A stretch of 64,000 nt of DNA. It comes from Bacillota bacterium. GTDB lineage: Bacteria > Bacillota > Clostridia > Oscillospirales > Acutalibacteraceae. Below the pieces are notes generated by a model that searched no databases, was not told the DNA's origin, and saw only the letters and a program-made list of their open reading frames with translations. The position numbers and the translations under genes were made by a program. The DNA lies in NCBI GenBank assembly GCA_023418995.1, contig JAEZYP010000044.1, positions 372,001 to 436,000 on the forward strand, read 5' to 3'. Shown piece by piece: positions 45,420-53,654 of the stretch (positions are counted from its first letter, which is position 1; the number at the start of each line of letters is the position of its first letter).

Positions 45420-45840
45420 GTGTATCCTCCCTCTCTCGGTTCCGTGATTTTTTTATACAATTATTGATGCAGATCGCGTCTGCCTGATATCTGATTATAG
45501 TCACGCCGAACACTCCAAAATAAGCGATTACGATCATTGCTGAAACCGAAAGGATATTAGTAAACGTCAGGTCAATCATACGAAAAACCGCTCCAAGGAC
45601 AAAAACTGAAATAAAAATATCGATAATATTAACAATAATCATTTGAAAAATCGTATTGCTAAAATGTTTGTTTGTAAAAAACATCAATATAACTGCACAG
45701 CTCGTCATGACAAAAAGCTGTAATAGATCAGTAGGTGTCACAGAATGAAAAATATTAATTTTTGCCAAAATGCAATAGAGCAGCGTAATAATGGTATAGG
45801 ATATACAGTCATACGTAAAATACTCTTTAAAATTCGACAC
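45412..45840 (-). CDS. DUF3021 membrane protein
   Basis: 142-aa protein with four predicted membrane helices, of the DUF3021 family that is regularly encoded beside a LytTR regulator. In such pairs the membrane protein is thought to control the regulator; that is family knowledge. The start is a GTG at 45840 with GGAGG 7 bases upstream. It ends in a charged tail (RNREREDTHE). Confidence 0.82.
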   Translation of the reverse strand: MSNFKEYFTYDCISYTIITLLYCILAKINIFHSVTPTDLLQLFVMTSCAVILMFFTNKHFSNTIFQMIIVNIIDIFISVFVLGAVFRMIDLTFTNILSVSAMIVIAYFGVFGVTIIRYQADAICINNCIKKSRNREREDTHE

Positions 45841-45852
45841 AACTCTTCCTCC

Positions 45853-46290
45853 TTACAACCCAAGTTTTTCTTTAACAGACTGCAAATAATGGCGAGTAAT
45901 AATTACTTTTTCATTATTGATAAGCTTCGCTTCCATTTTACCGTTGAGTAAAGCTTTTACGCTTTCCAATTTCACGACATTTAAAATGCAGGACTTGCTG
46001 ATTCTTACAAAATCGGTAGCAGCCAGCTGCTGTTCTAGCTCATATAGACGCATATTGGATTCATAAACATCTTTTCTGCAATAGATAAAGGTTTTTTCAT
46101 CGATTGATTCAAAATAAAAAATATCTTCCAGCTTGATTACATAGATCGAGTCATCTCTCTTGCCAGTTAAAGAAAAAGAATAAAGCCGAATCTGCGTAAT
46201 TAATTTTTCTAAATTTGCATCAATTAAGCCACATCTTATTGTAATTTGAACCTCCTGGTTCTCCAAAGACTGATCAATCACCAGCTTCAA
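45853..46290 (-). CDS. LytTR family DNA-binding regulator
   Basis: 145-aa protein with a short N-terminal domain and a C-terminal LytTR DNA-binding domain: KLEDIFYFESIDEKTFIYC, ELEQQLAATDFVRISKSCILNV and the final VITRHYLQSVKEKL. There is no receiver domain. The start is a TTG at 46290 with GGAGGAG 7 bases upstream. As first gene of the DUF3021-ABC operon it probably controls its own transporter operon. Confidence 0.9.
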   Translation of the reverse strand: MKLVIDQSLENQEVQITIRCGLIDANLEKLITQIRLYSFSLTGKRDDSIYVIKLEDIFYFESIDEKTFIYCRKDVYESNMRLYELEQQLAATDFVRISKSCILNVVKLESVKALLNGKMEAKLINNEKVIITRHYLQSVKEKLGL

Positions 46291-46325
46291 TAATTATCTC
46301 CTCCAACCAATTTCTGTCTGAATTT

Positions 46326-46354
46326 AGAATATCATGGAAAATATGAAAATACAA
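46326..46354 (-). promoter_or_regulatory. Sigma-A promoter of the LytTR-DUF3021-ABC operon
   Basis: Minus-strand TTGTAT (46354-46349), 17-base spacer ending in TGA, TATTCT (46331-46326), about 35 bases before the TTG start. Confidence 0.6.
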
Positions 46355-46478
46355 TTCAAAATCGGTAAGATACATATTTCTTCTTTAACCTGCGCACTTT
46401 TTAAAAAAATCTAGTTGTTTTAAACAATAATTTTCAATAATTATGTTATTTCTTAATATTTATTTACAAATTATGGCG

Positions 46479-46487
46479 TGATATAAT
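46479..46487 (+). promoter_or_regulatory. Extended -10 promoter of hppA
   Basis: TGATATAAT at 46479-46487 (extended TG plus perfect TATAAT) lies 38 bases before the hppA ATG. The -35 region is poor, as expected for an extended -10 promoter. Confidence 0.6.
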
Positions 46488-46525
46488 AAAAATATGTATA
46501 AATTATTAATTAAGGGGCTGATTAA

Positions 46526-48616
46526 ATGAACTACGGTATTCTATTTTTCCTAATCCTGTCATCCGCTGTCTCCGTTCTCTCTTTTTTATTCGCGGCATGG
46601 CTGTACCAATGGGTTAAGAAACGTCCTTCCTCCAACGAGCGAATTGCAGAGGTTGGCGCATTGATTAAAGGCGGAGCAAATACCTTTTTGAAAAAAGAAT
46701 ATGCTGTTCTTGCAAAGTTTGCAGGAGTAGCTGCTCTTTTAATCCTCATTTTTTTGCCCACACCCATATGGCTAGGAAATCCACTTGACAATGTGACAAT
46801 GGCTTTGACTTATATTTTCGGTACTATCTTCTCTGCAGTTGCCGGGATAATCGGCATCCGGATTGCGACAATTGCAAATGTAAAAACGGCAGAAGCCGCC
46901 CAGCACGGAATCAAGCCTTCCTTCATGGCCGGATTCCGTGGCGGTGCAGTCATGGGCATGGCTGTTGTCGGTGGAACATTGCTTGGCGTTTCTCTGGTAA
47001 TGCTCATCACCAATAATACCTCCGCCCTGCTCGGTTTCAGCTTCGGCGCCAGTTCCCTGGCGCTGTTTGCAAAAGCAGGCGGCGGAATATTTACAAAAAC
47101 TGCGGATATCAGCGCGGACCTAGTTGGTAAGGTAGAGTTGGGAATTCCGGAAGATGACCCGAGGAATCCTGCCGTTATCGCCGACAACGTTGGTGATAAT
47201 GTCGGCGATGTTGCCGGTATGGGTGCCGACCTGTTCGACTCTAATGTAGCTTCTATGGCAGCTGCACTCGTTATCGCTTCTACACTGGATCAATCGGCAG
47301 GAAACAATATCAATTCCAGCATGGTTTTCTGTTATGCGGCGGCCGGTCTTTTAGCGTCCATTATCGGTGTTGCCACCGCTAGAATGGGCAAAAAAGGAAG
47401 CCCGACAAAAGCGTTGAACAGCAGTACCTATGTAACTACATTAATTTTCGGTATTTTGACAGCGGCGGCTACATACGCATTCAACTTCAACTGGCGTATC
47501 TGGGGGGCCAGTGCGGTTGGCTTGCTGGTCGGTGTCATCATCGGCATCGCGAGCGACTATTTTACAGACGATACGAAACGTCCGGTCCATCATGTGGCGA
47601 AGGCTTCTGAATCGGGAGCGGCGTTCACCATTCTATCCGGTGTTTCCTACGGCTTTATCAGCACGCTTCCTGCAATGATTGGTATTGCCGTATCAGCGCT
47701 TGCAGCCTATAAGCTCTGCGAACCGATCGGACCTGGCTATGCGTTGTTTGGAATCGCTATGGCGGCGGTCGGAATGCTCTCTATCGTCGGAATGATCATC
47801 TCCAACGATGCTTACGGCCCGATTGTGGATAACGCCCGCGGTCTTGCTGAAATGGGGAATCTGGGTGACGACGTTCTGGAAATTACAGATTCACTGGACA
47901 GTGCCGGAAATACTGTAAAGGCAATTACAAAAGGCTTTGCAATCGGCGCGGCAGGTTTAACCGTTATCGCACTTTTGGGTGCCTTTATCAGTGAAGTAAA
48001 TGTCGCGGCTGCGGCTCTTAATTTACAAACGATAACTGGATTTGATATTATGAATCCCGTGGTCTTCTTCGGACTTCTTGTCGGAGCCTCCATCCCGGCT
48101 GTTTTCTCAGCCATGCTTATGCTCGGCGTGGATCGCAACGCGCAGAGGATGGTAGCTGAAATTCACCGCCAGTTCCGTGAAATTATCGGTTTAAAGGAAG
48201 GCAAGGAAGGCATTGTTCCGGAATACGGTAAATGCATTGAAATCGCAACGGTTGGCGCATTGCGTGAACTCATTCCGGCCGGACTCATGACAATCCTTGC
48301 GACTTTGACCGTTGGCTTTATTGGCGGCGTACAGGCAATCGGCGGGTTCCTGTGCGGCAACATTATCAGCGGGCTGCTATTGGCTCTCTTCATGAGCAAT
48401 GCCGGCGGCTTGTGGGATAACTCCAAGAAATTCATCGAGTCCGGCAACCACGGCGGAAAAGGTTCCGACGCTCATAAGTCGGCGGTTGTTGGCGATACCG
48501 TCGGTGATCCGTTCAAGGATACCGCCGGTCCCTCCCTCAACACGCAGATTACCGTCGTTTCCCTTGTTTCCTCTTTGATGTCAACCATCTTCCTCACCTG
48601 CTCGCTTGTCCATTAA
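46526..48616 (+). CDS. hppA: Membrane-bound proton-translocating pyrophosphatase
   Basis: Integral membrane PPase that couples PPi hydrolysis to ion pumping (696 aa, about 16 helices). The PPi-binding motif DLVGKVELGIPEDDPRNPAVIADNVGDNVGD and a second acidic site near the C-terminus (GDTVGDPFKDTAGPS) are intact. The subclass segment reads GNTVKAITKG. A lysine at this place marks K+-independent H+-pumping enzymes, whereas K+-dependent ones carry alanine. ATG start after a GGGGCTGATTAA leader. Confidence 0.95.
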   Translation: MNYGILFFLILSSAVSVLSFLFAAWLYQWVKKRPSSNERIAEVGALIKGGANTFLKKEYAVLAKFAGVAALLILIFLPTPIWLGNPLDNVTMALTYIFGTIFSAVAGIIGIRIATIANVKTAEAAQHGIKPSFMAGFRGGAVMGMAVVGGTLLGVSLVMLITNNTSALLGFSFGASSLALFAKAGGGIFTKTADISADLVGKVELGIPEDDPRNPAVIADNVGDNVGDVAGMGADLFDSNVASMAAALVIASTLDQSAGNNINSSMVFCYAAAGLLASIIGVATARMGKKGSPTKALNSSTYVTTLIFGILTAAATYAFNFNWRIWGASAVGLLVGVIIGIASDYFTDDTKRPVHHVAKASESGAAFTILSGVSYGFISTLPAMIGIAVSALAAYKLCEPIGPGYALFGIAMAAVGMLSIVGMIISNDAYGPIVDNARGLAEMGNLGDDVLEITDSLDSAGNTVKAITKGFAIGAAGLTVIALLGAFISEVNVAAAALNLQTITGFDIMNPVVFFGLLVGASIPAVFSAMLMLGVDRNAQRMVAEIHRQFREIIGLKEGKEGIVPEYGKCIEIATVGALRELIPAGLMTILATLTVGFIGGVQAIGGFLCGNIISGLLLALFMSNAGGLWDNSKKFIESGNHGGKGSDAHKSAVVGDTVGDPFKDTAGPSLNTQITVVSLVSSLMSTIFLTCSLVH

Positions 48617-48658
48617 AAATCTGCTCCCGGGTAAAACCGGCAGCTTCTTTGTCATAAC

Positions 48659-48705
48659 AAAGAGAAGCAATAGACGATTTCCCTGTCTGTTACTTCTCTT
48701 TTTGT
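48659..48705 (+). terminator. Intrinsic terminator of hppA
   Basis: AAAGAGAAG / CTTCTCTTT stem extended by imperfect pairing, followed by T-rich sequence, about 45 bases after hppA. Confidence 0.8.
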
Positions 48706-48961
48706 GTTATTCGCTCAATTTAGATGCGGGGTAAAAGCGATTGCTTTTTTGACGTTCATAGACAGAGTTCAAGTCCTGCTTGTCTGGATAATCATCATGA
48801 CCTTATCCTAAAAAGCTTGGTCTTTTTAATCAAAATCTCAACTATAATAAAAATTGTAAAGCAAAATACCAGGGTCGATAAGCTTGGAAGTATATAATCA
48901 TTTGATTTGTAGACATCCTAAAATCCGTTGATAAAGGCATGCATAACAATACACAAAAATA
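48706..48961. other. Intergenic stretch without recognisable gene
   Basis: AT-rich stretch between the hppA terminator and the terminator-like hairpin at 48962. I see no coding frame, promoter or repeat I can support. Confidence 0.5.
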
Positions 48962-49010
48962 AGGACAGCCACCAAGTTTGATCTGATGTATCCGGCAGGG
49001 TGGCTGTCCT
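48962..49010 (-). terminator. Terminator-like hairpin at the 3' side of the structured region
   Basis: 12-bp perfect inverted repeat (AGGACAGCCACC / GGTGGCTGTCCT) with a 25-base loop. On the minus strand it is followed by TTATTTTTG, so it would terminate minus-strand transcripts coming from the structured region at 49.1-49.5 kb. Confidence 0.65.
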
Positions 49011-49084
49011 CATAGTTTCTGATATAACAAAACTCTTGTTCTTCGTTTTCTGCTGCTTCTATTCGACACTACTCCCCGAAGCAG

Positions 49085-49456
49085 AACACCACAGGCAGAT
49101 TGTCTGCGGCATAAGGACTATTTCGTCCTTTGGGCAGTCAGCTTAAACCAGCCTTGCTTAGTGGCTGTCATGGGACTCTCACCCTCACCGGGTTCTCCGG
49201 TGACCGCACCCATTGCGATGTCTGTGGCTATGCGGAAGTATCATTGTAGGCTGTTCAGATCATGGCGGGGCAATCTACCACAGATTGCTTTATGGACGGA
49301 CATTTTTCGCTCGGCATCTTTGATGCTATCGTGTTTACGAATAGCTCTGGACTATCCATAGATGGTCTTGGCGTGTCCTCCGAAGCCGCTTTCCCCTCAT
49401 CGGAGCTGAACAGCTAACGTATTTAAGCTGCTGGATATGACCGAATATGGCTCGGT
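49085..49456 (-). ncRNA. Candidate large structured non-coding RNA
   Basis: About 370 bases with no credible gene but a dense row of perfect or near-perfect hairpins. They are 49095-49107 (GCAGA/TCTGC), 49113-49130 (AAGGAC/GTCCTT), 49149-49167 (CAGCC/GGCTG), 49185-49203 (TCACCGG/CCGGTGA), 49270-49288 (GCAATCT/AGATTGC), 49314-49326 (GCATC/GATGC), 49325-49345 (GCTATCGT, one bulge), 49350-49367, 49378-49405 (CTCCGA/TCGGAG) and 49440-49456 (ACCGA/TCGGT). The minus strand is favoured because a terminator-like hairpin lies beyond its 3' side. No family is assigned. A solo OMEGA/HEARO RNA, ROOL-like RNA or intron remnant are possibilities. Confidence 0.5.
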
Positions 49457-49487
49457 GTTTTTCAAGGAACAGAAGAGAGATAGAAAA

Positions 49488-49525
49488 ATCCCCCTCACTT
49501 CTATAAAGGAAAAAGTGAAGGGGAT
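49488..49525 (-). terminator. Terminator of the truncated sigma-factor gene
   Basis: Minus strand CCCCTTCACTT pairs with AAGTGAGGGG and is followed by ATTTTT, 15 bases after the sigma fragment stop codon. Confidence 0.78.
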
Positions 49526-49539
49526 GCACGGATTAATTT

Positions 49540-49737
49540 TTAATACTCAAGAAGCTTTTTCAACTTTTTGAGTATACGATGCTTACGGTCATGAAGTGTC
49601 ATGTTAGCAATTCCAAGCTCCGCAGCTAGCTTACGCTCACTTTTCTCATTGAAAAACAGTTCATCAATGAGGGAGTATTCATCTTGCGGCAAAGATTGAA
49701 GAGTAATGTGATGAGAAAGCCGATTCCCCTTCCTGCG
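49540..49737 (-). pseudogene. 3' fragment of a mobile-element sigma-70 family gene
   Basis: In the frame ending with TAA at 49540 the minus strand encodes about 60 residues. It includes LPQDEYSLIDELFFNEKSER, then KLAAELGIANMTLHDRKHRI and a lysine-rich KKLKKLLEY end. This is the region 4 helix-turn-helix of the small sigma-70-like proteins found in Tn916/Tn1549-type elements. The 5' part is missing: upstream the DNA becomes the MFS transporter gene in another frame. It keeps its own terminator. Best read as recombination debris. Confidence 0.75.
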
Positions 49738-50906
49738 CCTATACCAAACACTTTTCCGACAGTTTGGGACAGTGCCTCATCGGAGAGGAGTAGCGGAGTA
49801 AATAGATAATCAGCCAACAGACCGGAAAACGCATATGCCACTACATAACCTATTTGAGAAATAAATCCGATGAGTCCCCACGCCCGTCCCTGTAAATCAT
49901 TGTCAATATTCGTCCGAATCAGAAAATCAAGGCTTGCATTGGTGAAGGGAAGCATGGCGAAAAATAAAAATCCGGTAACGCCAATAAGCCAGATATCTTG
50001 CCGCATTCCAAACCCAGCCATAAATACGCCTGCCCCAAACAGGGAGGTGCTTAGCAGTCGGACATAGCCTCTTTTGATAGTAAGGCCTCCAAGTAAGAGA
50101 CTCGATGCCAACATTCCCAATGCACTGACAGTCATCAATGTTCCAAGAGTAGCGCTGTCTGAAAAGCTAAGTATCATTGGTGACGCAAGTATCTGTATCA
50201 TGCCGAGACAAAAGGTGATAAGCGAGCCCACGACCACCAGTATCATCACACCCCTTTTATCTGTAATAGCACGAAACCCCTCTTTTAGCTCTAACGAAAA
50301 AGATGTAGTCTTTTCTGCCATTTTACTGTGAAGTCCCCTGCGAACCACCAAGGTAGTAGTGACTGTAACAAAAAAAGTACAGAAATCAAGAATGAGCAGC
50401 AGACGGATATCGGAAATCGTCAGCAGAAAGCCTGCAAGTATAGGCGATACCAAATACTTTGCGGAGCCCGCCACTTGAACTAAACCGCTAGCCCTGCTGT
50501 ATTGTTCCGGTGTCAGTAAGTCGGAGATAGTCGCTCTATAAGATGGCTCCAAAAGCGATGTGAACACCGAGCTGACGGTCACACCGACACAAATTTGCCA
50601 TATCTGCGCTTCGCCGCCAATCAGGCACAGCAGGATAAATACCAGACCGATTGCGGAAAAACTATCTCCAATCACCATCAAAATCCTGCGGTCGTACCGA
50701 TCAGCCAAAACTCCTGCGGGAACACTCAATAGAAGTGATGGCAAGAAACCAAGCAAAGTAACCAGAGCCATATAAAATGCCTGCCCAGTTTGCTCAAAAA
50801 TATAGACACCCAACCCGAAAGCGGTCAGCCAACTTCCGATTGCAGAGATGAAGTTTCCAGACCAAAGCAACAAAAATTCTCCAAAAGACTTTTTGGTAGA
50901 ATTCAT
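49626..50906 (-). CDS. MFS efflux transporter, C-terminus replaced
   Basis: Major facilitator of the macrolide-efflux (Mef-like) group, 426 aa. It opens with FGEFLLLWSGNFISAIGSWLTAFGLGVYIF, and the GVLADRYDRR loop between helices 2 and 3 is present. The normal family sequence continues to GIGAGRGIGFL. After it, the last helix is replaced by about 30 residues (LCRKMNTPSLMNCFSMRKVS) read out of frame from the sigma fragment. The pump therefore lacks its native C-terminal helix and may be non-functional. Confidence 0.8.
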   Translation of the reverse strand: MNSTKKSFGEFLLLWSGNFISAIGSWLTAFGLGVYIFEQTGQAFYMALVTLLGFLPSLLLSVPAGVLADRYDRRILMVIGDSFSAIGLVFILLCLIGGEAQIWQICVGVTVSSVFTSLLEPSYRATISDLLTPEQYSRASGLVQVAGSAKYLVSPILAGFLLTISDIRLLLILDFCTFFVTVTTTLVVRRGLHSKMAEKTTSFSLELKEGFRAITDKRGVMILVVVGSLITFCLGMIQILASPMILSFSDSATLGTLMTVSALGMLASSLLLGGLTIKRGYVRLLSTSLFGAGVFMAGFGMRQDIWLIGVTGFLFFAMLPFTNASLDFLIRTNIDNDLQGRAWGLIGFISQIGYVVAYAFSGLLADYLFTPLLLSDEALSQTVGKVFGIGAGRGIGFLITLLFNLCRKMNTPSLMNCFSMRKVSVS

Positions 50907-50941
50907 TCAATTTCCCCTTCCCTGAGTGTCTACCTCACAAG

Positions 50942-51130
50942 TTATCGGCTCTGCGTCTGTGCGTCCGGCTCTTTGATAACAGTCATATTAAGTTTTTGCA
51001 CATTGATAAGGGTTTGCTGTTTGCACTTGGGGCAAAAAAGAGGAAAGTTTTTAAGCTCCGTATCCTCTCTAACCATTGTGCGGGTTTTGCTTTGACAAAC
51101 CGGGCAAAGCAACCATTTTTCTGTGTTCAT
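50942..51130 (-). CDS. Cysteine-rich KTR-domain protein
   Basis: 62-aa zinc-ribbon protein of the Cys_rich_KTR family: CPVCQSKTRTMVREDTEL, then FCPKCKQQT. This family travels with conjugative elements and resistance genes. Function is unknown. The ATG at 51130 has a GGGGGG ribosome site, which rules out the five-codon longer start. It lies between the MFS gene and a broken DUF3781 gene. Confidence 0.85.
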   Translation of the reverse strand: MNTEKWLLCPVCQSKTRTMVREDTELKNFPLFCPKCKQQTLINVQKLNMTVIKEPDAQTQSR

Positions 51131-51148
51131 ACACCCCCCATTCAAAAT

Positions 51149-51382
51149 TTATCTTCTCCTTTTTACTATGTGCGCGGCTATAATTGTATAGCTATAAGCA
51201 TTCACCGTAATGATGCAGTCATCAACCACGGCATACTAATTTTTTCCGTTCCTTACAATTTGACAGCCAGCAGAATTTTTCTTTGCCCTCAAATTTAGAT
51301 TTTTCCGGATTCGGTCAACACCCATTACGGTTGTGTGAATTTTATCTAAATTTGCTAACAATATTTCTTTCCCATCTATCAT
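51149..51382 (-). pseudogene. DUF3781-like gene with an in-frame amber codon
   Basis: The frame starts at an ATG at 51382 (GGGAGG about 8 bases upstream) and reads KEILLANLDKIHTTVMGVDR. At codon 49 (51238-51236) it meets TAG, then continues in the same frame with YAVVDDCIITVNAYSYTIIA to a TAA at 51149. The pattern fits DUF3781 (HTT-x-GV-RI near the start; KNWY and ITVNAYSYTIITAH near the end), so the TAG most likely replaces the TGG tryptophan codon. 77 codons long; part of the middle may also be lost. Confidence 0.65.
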
Positions 51383-51406
51383 CAAACGCCCTCCCGGTAC
51401 AATGTA

Positions 51407-53650
51407 CTACTCGCCACACGATTCCCGCAGACTGTCTGCTGTGAGCGTTCTTGCTGTGCGTATCATGTCCGCCGGTGTTCCCGCAAAGACAAGCTCACCG
51501 CCATTTTTACCACCATCGGGGCCGATGTCAATCATCCAATCCGCCTGTTTCATTACGTCAAGATTGTGTTCAATCACCACCAAGGTGTTTCCACGGGATA
51601 CAATCATCTCAAACAACTTTAAGAGATTTTGAATATCCGACATATGTAGCCCCGTGGTCGGCTCATCCATAACGATGATGCCGCCTTTTTTCCCAAGGTT
51701 TTTCGCCAGCTTCATCCGCTGGCGTTCACCACCAGAGAGTGTGCTGAGCGGCTGGCCTAACGTCAGATAGGATAGCCCCACCTGCTGCATCACTTTCAGA
51801 TGCTTTCTGATTTTAGGTTCTTCAAATACTTCCATTGCTTGTGAAGCAGTCAGCGCCAGCAGCTCCACAATGTTTTTCCCTTTATAGGTACAGGCAAGAG
51901 CTTCCTCGTTGTACCGCGCGCCACCACAGGCTTCGCATTCAGAGACAATCGGGTTCATAAAAGCAAGCTCTGTCACAATCACACCTTTGCCGCCGCACAC
52001 CGGGCAGGCTCCCGTGGAATTAAAGCTGAACAGGCCATCCGGCTTGCCGCTTTCCACTGCCAGCAGCTTTCGTATCCCGTCAAAGAAGCCGAGATACGAG
52101 GCAGGGGTTGAGCGGTTCGTTGCCGTGATAGGCCCCTGATCCACCATGACAATATCGTTTTCATACTGTTTGGCAAACACCTGAGAAATCAGGGTACTTT
52201 TTCCCGACCCGGCCACGCCAGTCACAACGGTCATGATGCCCAGCGGAATATCCACATCAACCTGCTTCAAATTATGCAGACAGGCTCCACGCACCGGCAG
52301 ACTGTTTGTCCACGGGCGCGGATTCTTCTTGATGGGGAGCGACTGGAGCATGGCTTTTCCCGTCAGCGTATCGGACTGGAGTAGCTCCGGATAACTGCCA
52401 GCAAAAACAATTTCTCCGCCATGCTGCCCTGCCTGTAGCCCCACATCAATGACATAATCCGCAATGGAGATTACATCCTTATCATGCTCCACCACAAGAA
52501 CAGTGTTGCCCTTGTCACGAAGCTGCTTTAGCAGATTGTTCATGCGGTAAACATCACGGGGGTGCATCCCGGCACTGGGTTCGTCAAAAATATATGTCAT
52601 CCCTGTTAGGCTGCTGCCCATGTACCGAACCAGCTTGAGCCGCTGTGCCTCCCCGCCGGACAAAGACGGAGTTTCCCGGTTCAGATGAAGATAGGGCAAA
52701 CCGATTTCTATCATCCTGTCCAGCCCCTCTATGAGCGTCCGCACCAGTAAATCTACGGTTGGCTCTTTGAGCTGAATCAGAACCTCACGAAGCTGTGTCA
52801 ACTCCAGCTCACACATATCCGCAATAGAATATCCCCAAATTTTACAGCTCAGCGCCGCTTCATTCAGGCGTTTCCCGTGGCATTCGGTACATTCCATTTC
52901 AGTAATCATATTTTGCGACTTTTCCTGTGTGTGCTTGCTCTTGCTGCTAATATCCCGATTCAAAAGCGTTTTCGTGTATTTATGATATAACCCTGTCACT
53001 TTGGGATTTTCTGCTTCTCCTTTACCGTCACGGGAACCGTATAAAAGAAAATTATATTCCTCGGCGGAATAGTCCTTAATCGGCTTGTCGAGGTCAAACA
53101 GCCCCGATTCGGCATACTGCTTCCAATACCAAGAACCGGGCTTATAGAGTGAGTCCGTTAAGCAGCCCTCGTTCCAAGACTTGCTCCGGTCTATCATGGC
53201 TTCTATATCTACTTTTGTGATTTTTCCAAGGCCGGAACAGGCTTTGCACATTCCGTTAGGGTCATTAAAGGAAAAGTAGGAGGCTGTACCCGCATAGGGC
53301 TTTCCTATCCGTGAAAACAAAAGCCTCAGGCTCCCGTACAGGCCGCTGATGGTTCCCACCGTGGAACGGGCATTGCCACCCAGCGGGGATTGGTCTACCA
53401 CCACAGAAGCCGTTAAATTGTCGATTCGCTCCACCGCAGGCTTTGGATACTTCGGCAGCCTTGACCGTACAAATGCCGGATAGGTAGCGTTCATCTGCCG
53501 CTGCGATTCGGCAGCGATGGTGTCAAATACAATACTGGACTTGCCGGAGCCGGACACGCCGGTAAACACAGTAATTTTTTCCTTTGGGATGCTGAATGAA
53601 ACGTGCTTTAGGTTGTTTTGTGTCAATCCATGTATGATAATATCCGCCAT
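51407..53650 (-). CDS. UvrA2-type excinuclease ATPase (drug-resistance class)
   Basis: UvrA-like tandem ABC ATPase of 747 aa, about 200 residues shorter than UvrA, as in class II UvrA (UvrA2/DrrC). Walker A motifs are GVSGSGKSS (start) and GVAGSGKST (middle). ABC signatures are LSGGEAQRLKL and LSGGERQRMKL. Zinc-module cysteines (CKACSG, CTECHG, CPVCGG, CEACGG) are all present. Such proteins confer tolerance to DNA-binding drugs without UvrB. It lies four bases after the MATE gene, suggesting a drug-response operon. Confidence 0.88.
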   Translation of the reverse strand: MADIIIHGLTQNNLKHVSFSIPKEKITVFTGVSGSGKSSIVFDTIAAESQRQMNATYPAFVRSRLPKYPKPAVERIDNLTASVVVDQSPLGGNARSTVGTISGLYGSLRLLFSRIGKPYAGTASYFSFNDPNGMCKACSGLGKITKVDIEAMIDRSKSWNEGCLTDSLYKPGSWYWKQYAESGLFDLDKPIKDYSAEEYNFLLYGSRDGKGEAENPKVTGLYHKYTKTLLNRDISSKSKHTQEKSQNMITEMECTECHGKRLNEAALSCKIWGYSIADMCELELTQLREVLIQLKEPTVDLLVRTLIEGLDRMIEIGLPYLHLNRETPSLSGGEAQRLKLVRYMGSSLTGMTYIFDEPSAGMHPRDVYRMNNLLKQLRDKGNTVLVVEHDKDVISIADYVIDVGLQAGQHGGEIVFAGSYPELLQSDTLTGKAMLQSLPIKKNPRPWTNSLPVRGACLHNLKQVDVDIPLGIMTVVTGVAGSGKSTLISQVFAKQYENDIVMVDQGPITATNRSTPASYLGFFDGIRKLLAVESGKPDGLFSFNSTGACPVCGGKGVIVTELAFMNPIVSECEACGGARYNEEALACTYKGKNIVELLALTASQAMEVFEEPKIRKHLKVMQQVGLSYLTLGQPLSTLSGGERQRMKLAKNLGKKGGIIVMDEPTTGLHMSDIQNLLKLFEMIVSRGNTLVVIEHNLDVMKQADWMIDIGPDGGKNGGELVFAGTPADMIRTARTLTADSLRESCGE

Positions 53651-53654
53651 CGTT

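Noticed and set aside
48620..49085. Second attachment site matching the tRNA-Leu 3' end
   Set aside because: Read through the stretch; no copy of the last bases of the tRNA could be found.
49161..49361. Plus-strand ORF of 66 aa in the structured region
   Set aside because: No ribosome site, no family pattern, and its bases form several perfect hairpins; RNA structure explains the region better.
49085..49470. Complete group II intron
   Set aside because: A GGTGAGAGTCCC-like stretch suggested it, but I find no domain V hairpin and no reverse transcriptase gene.
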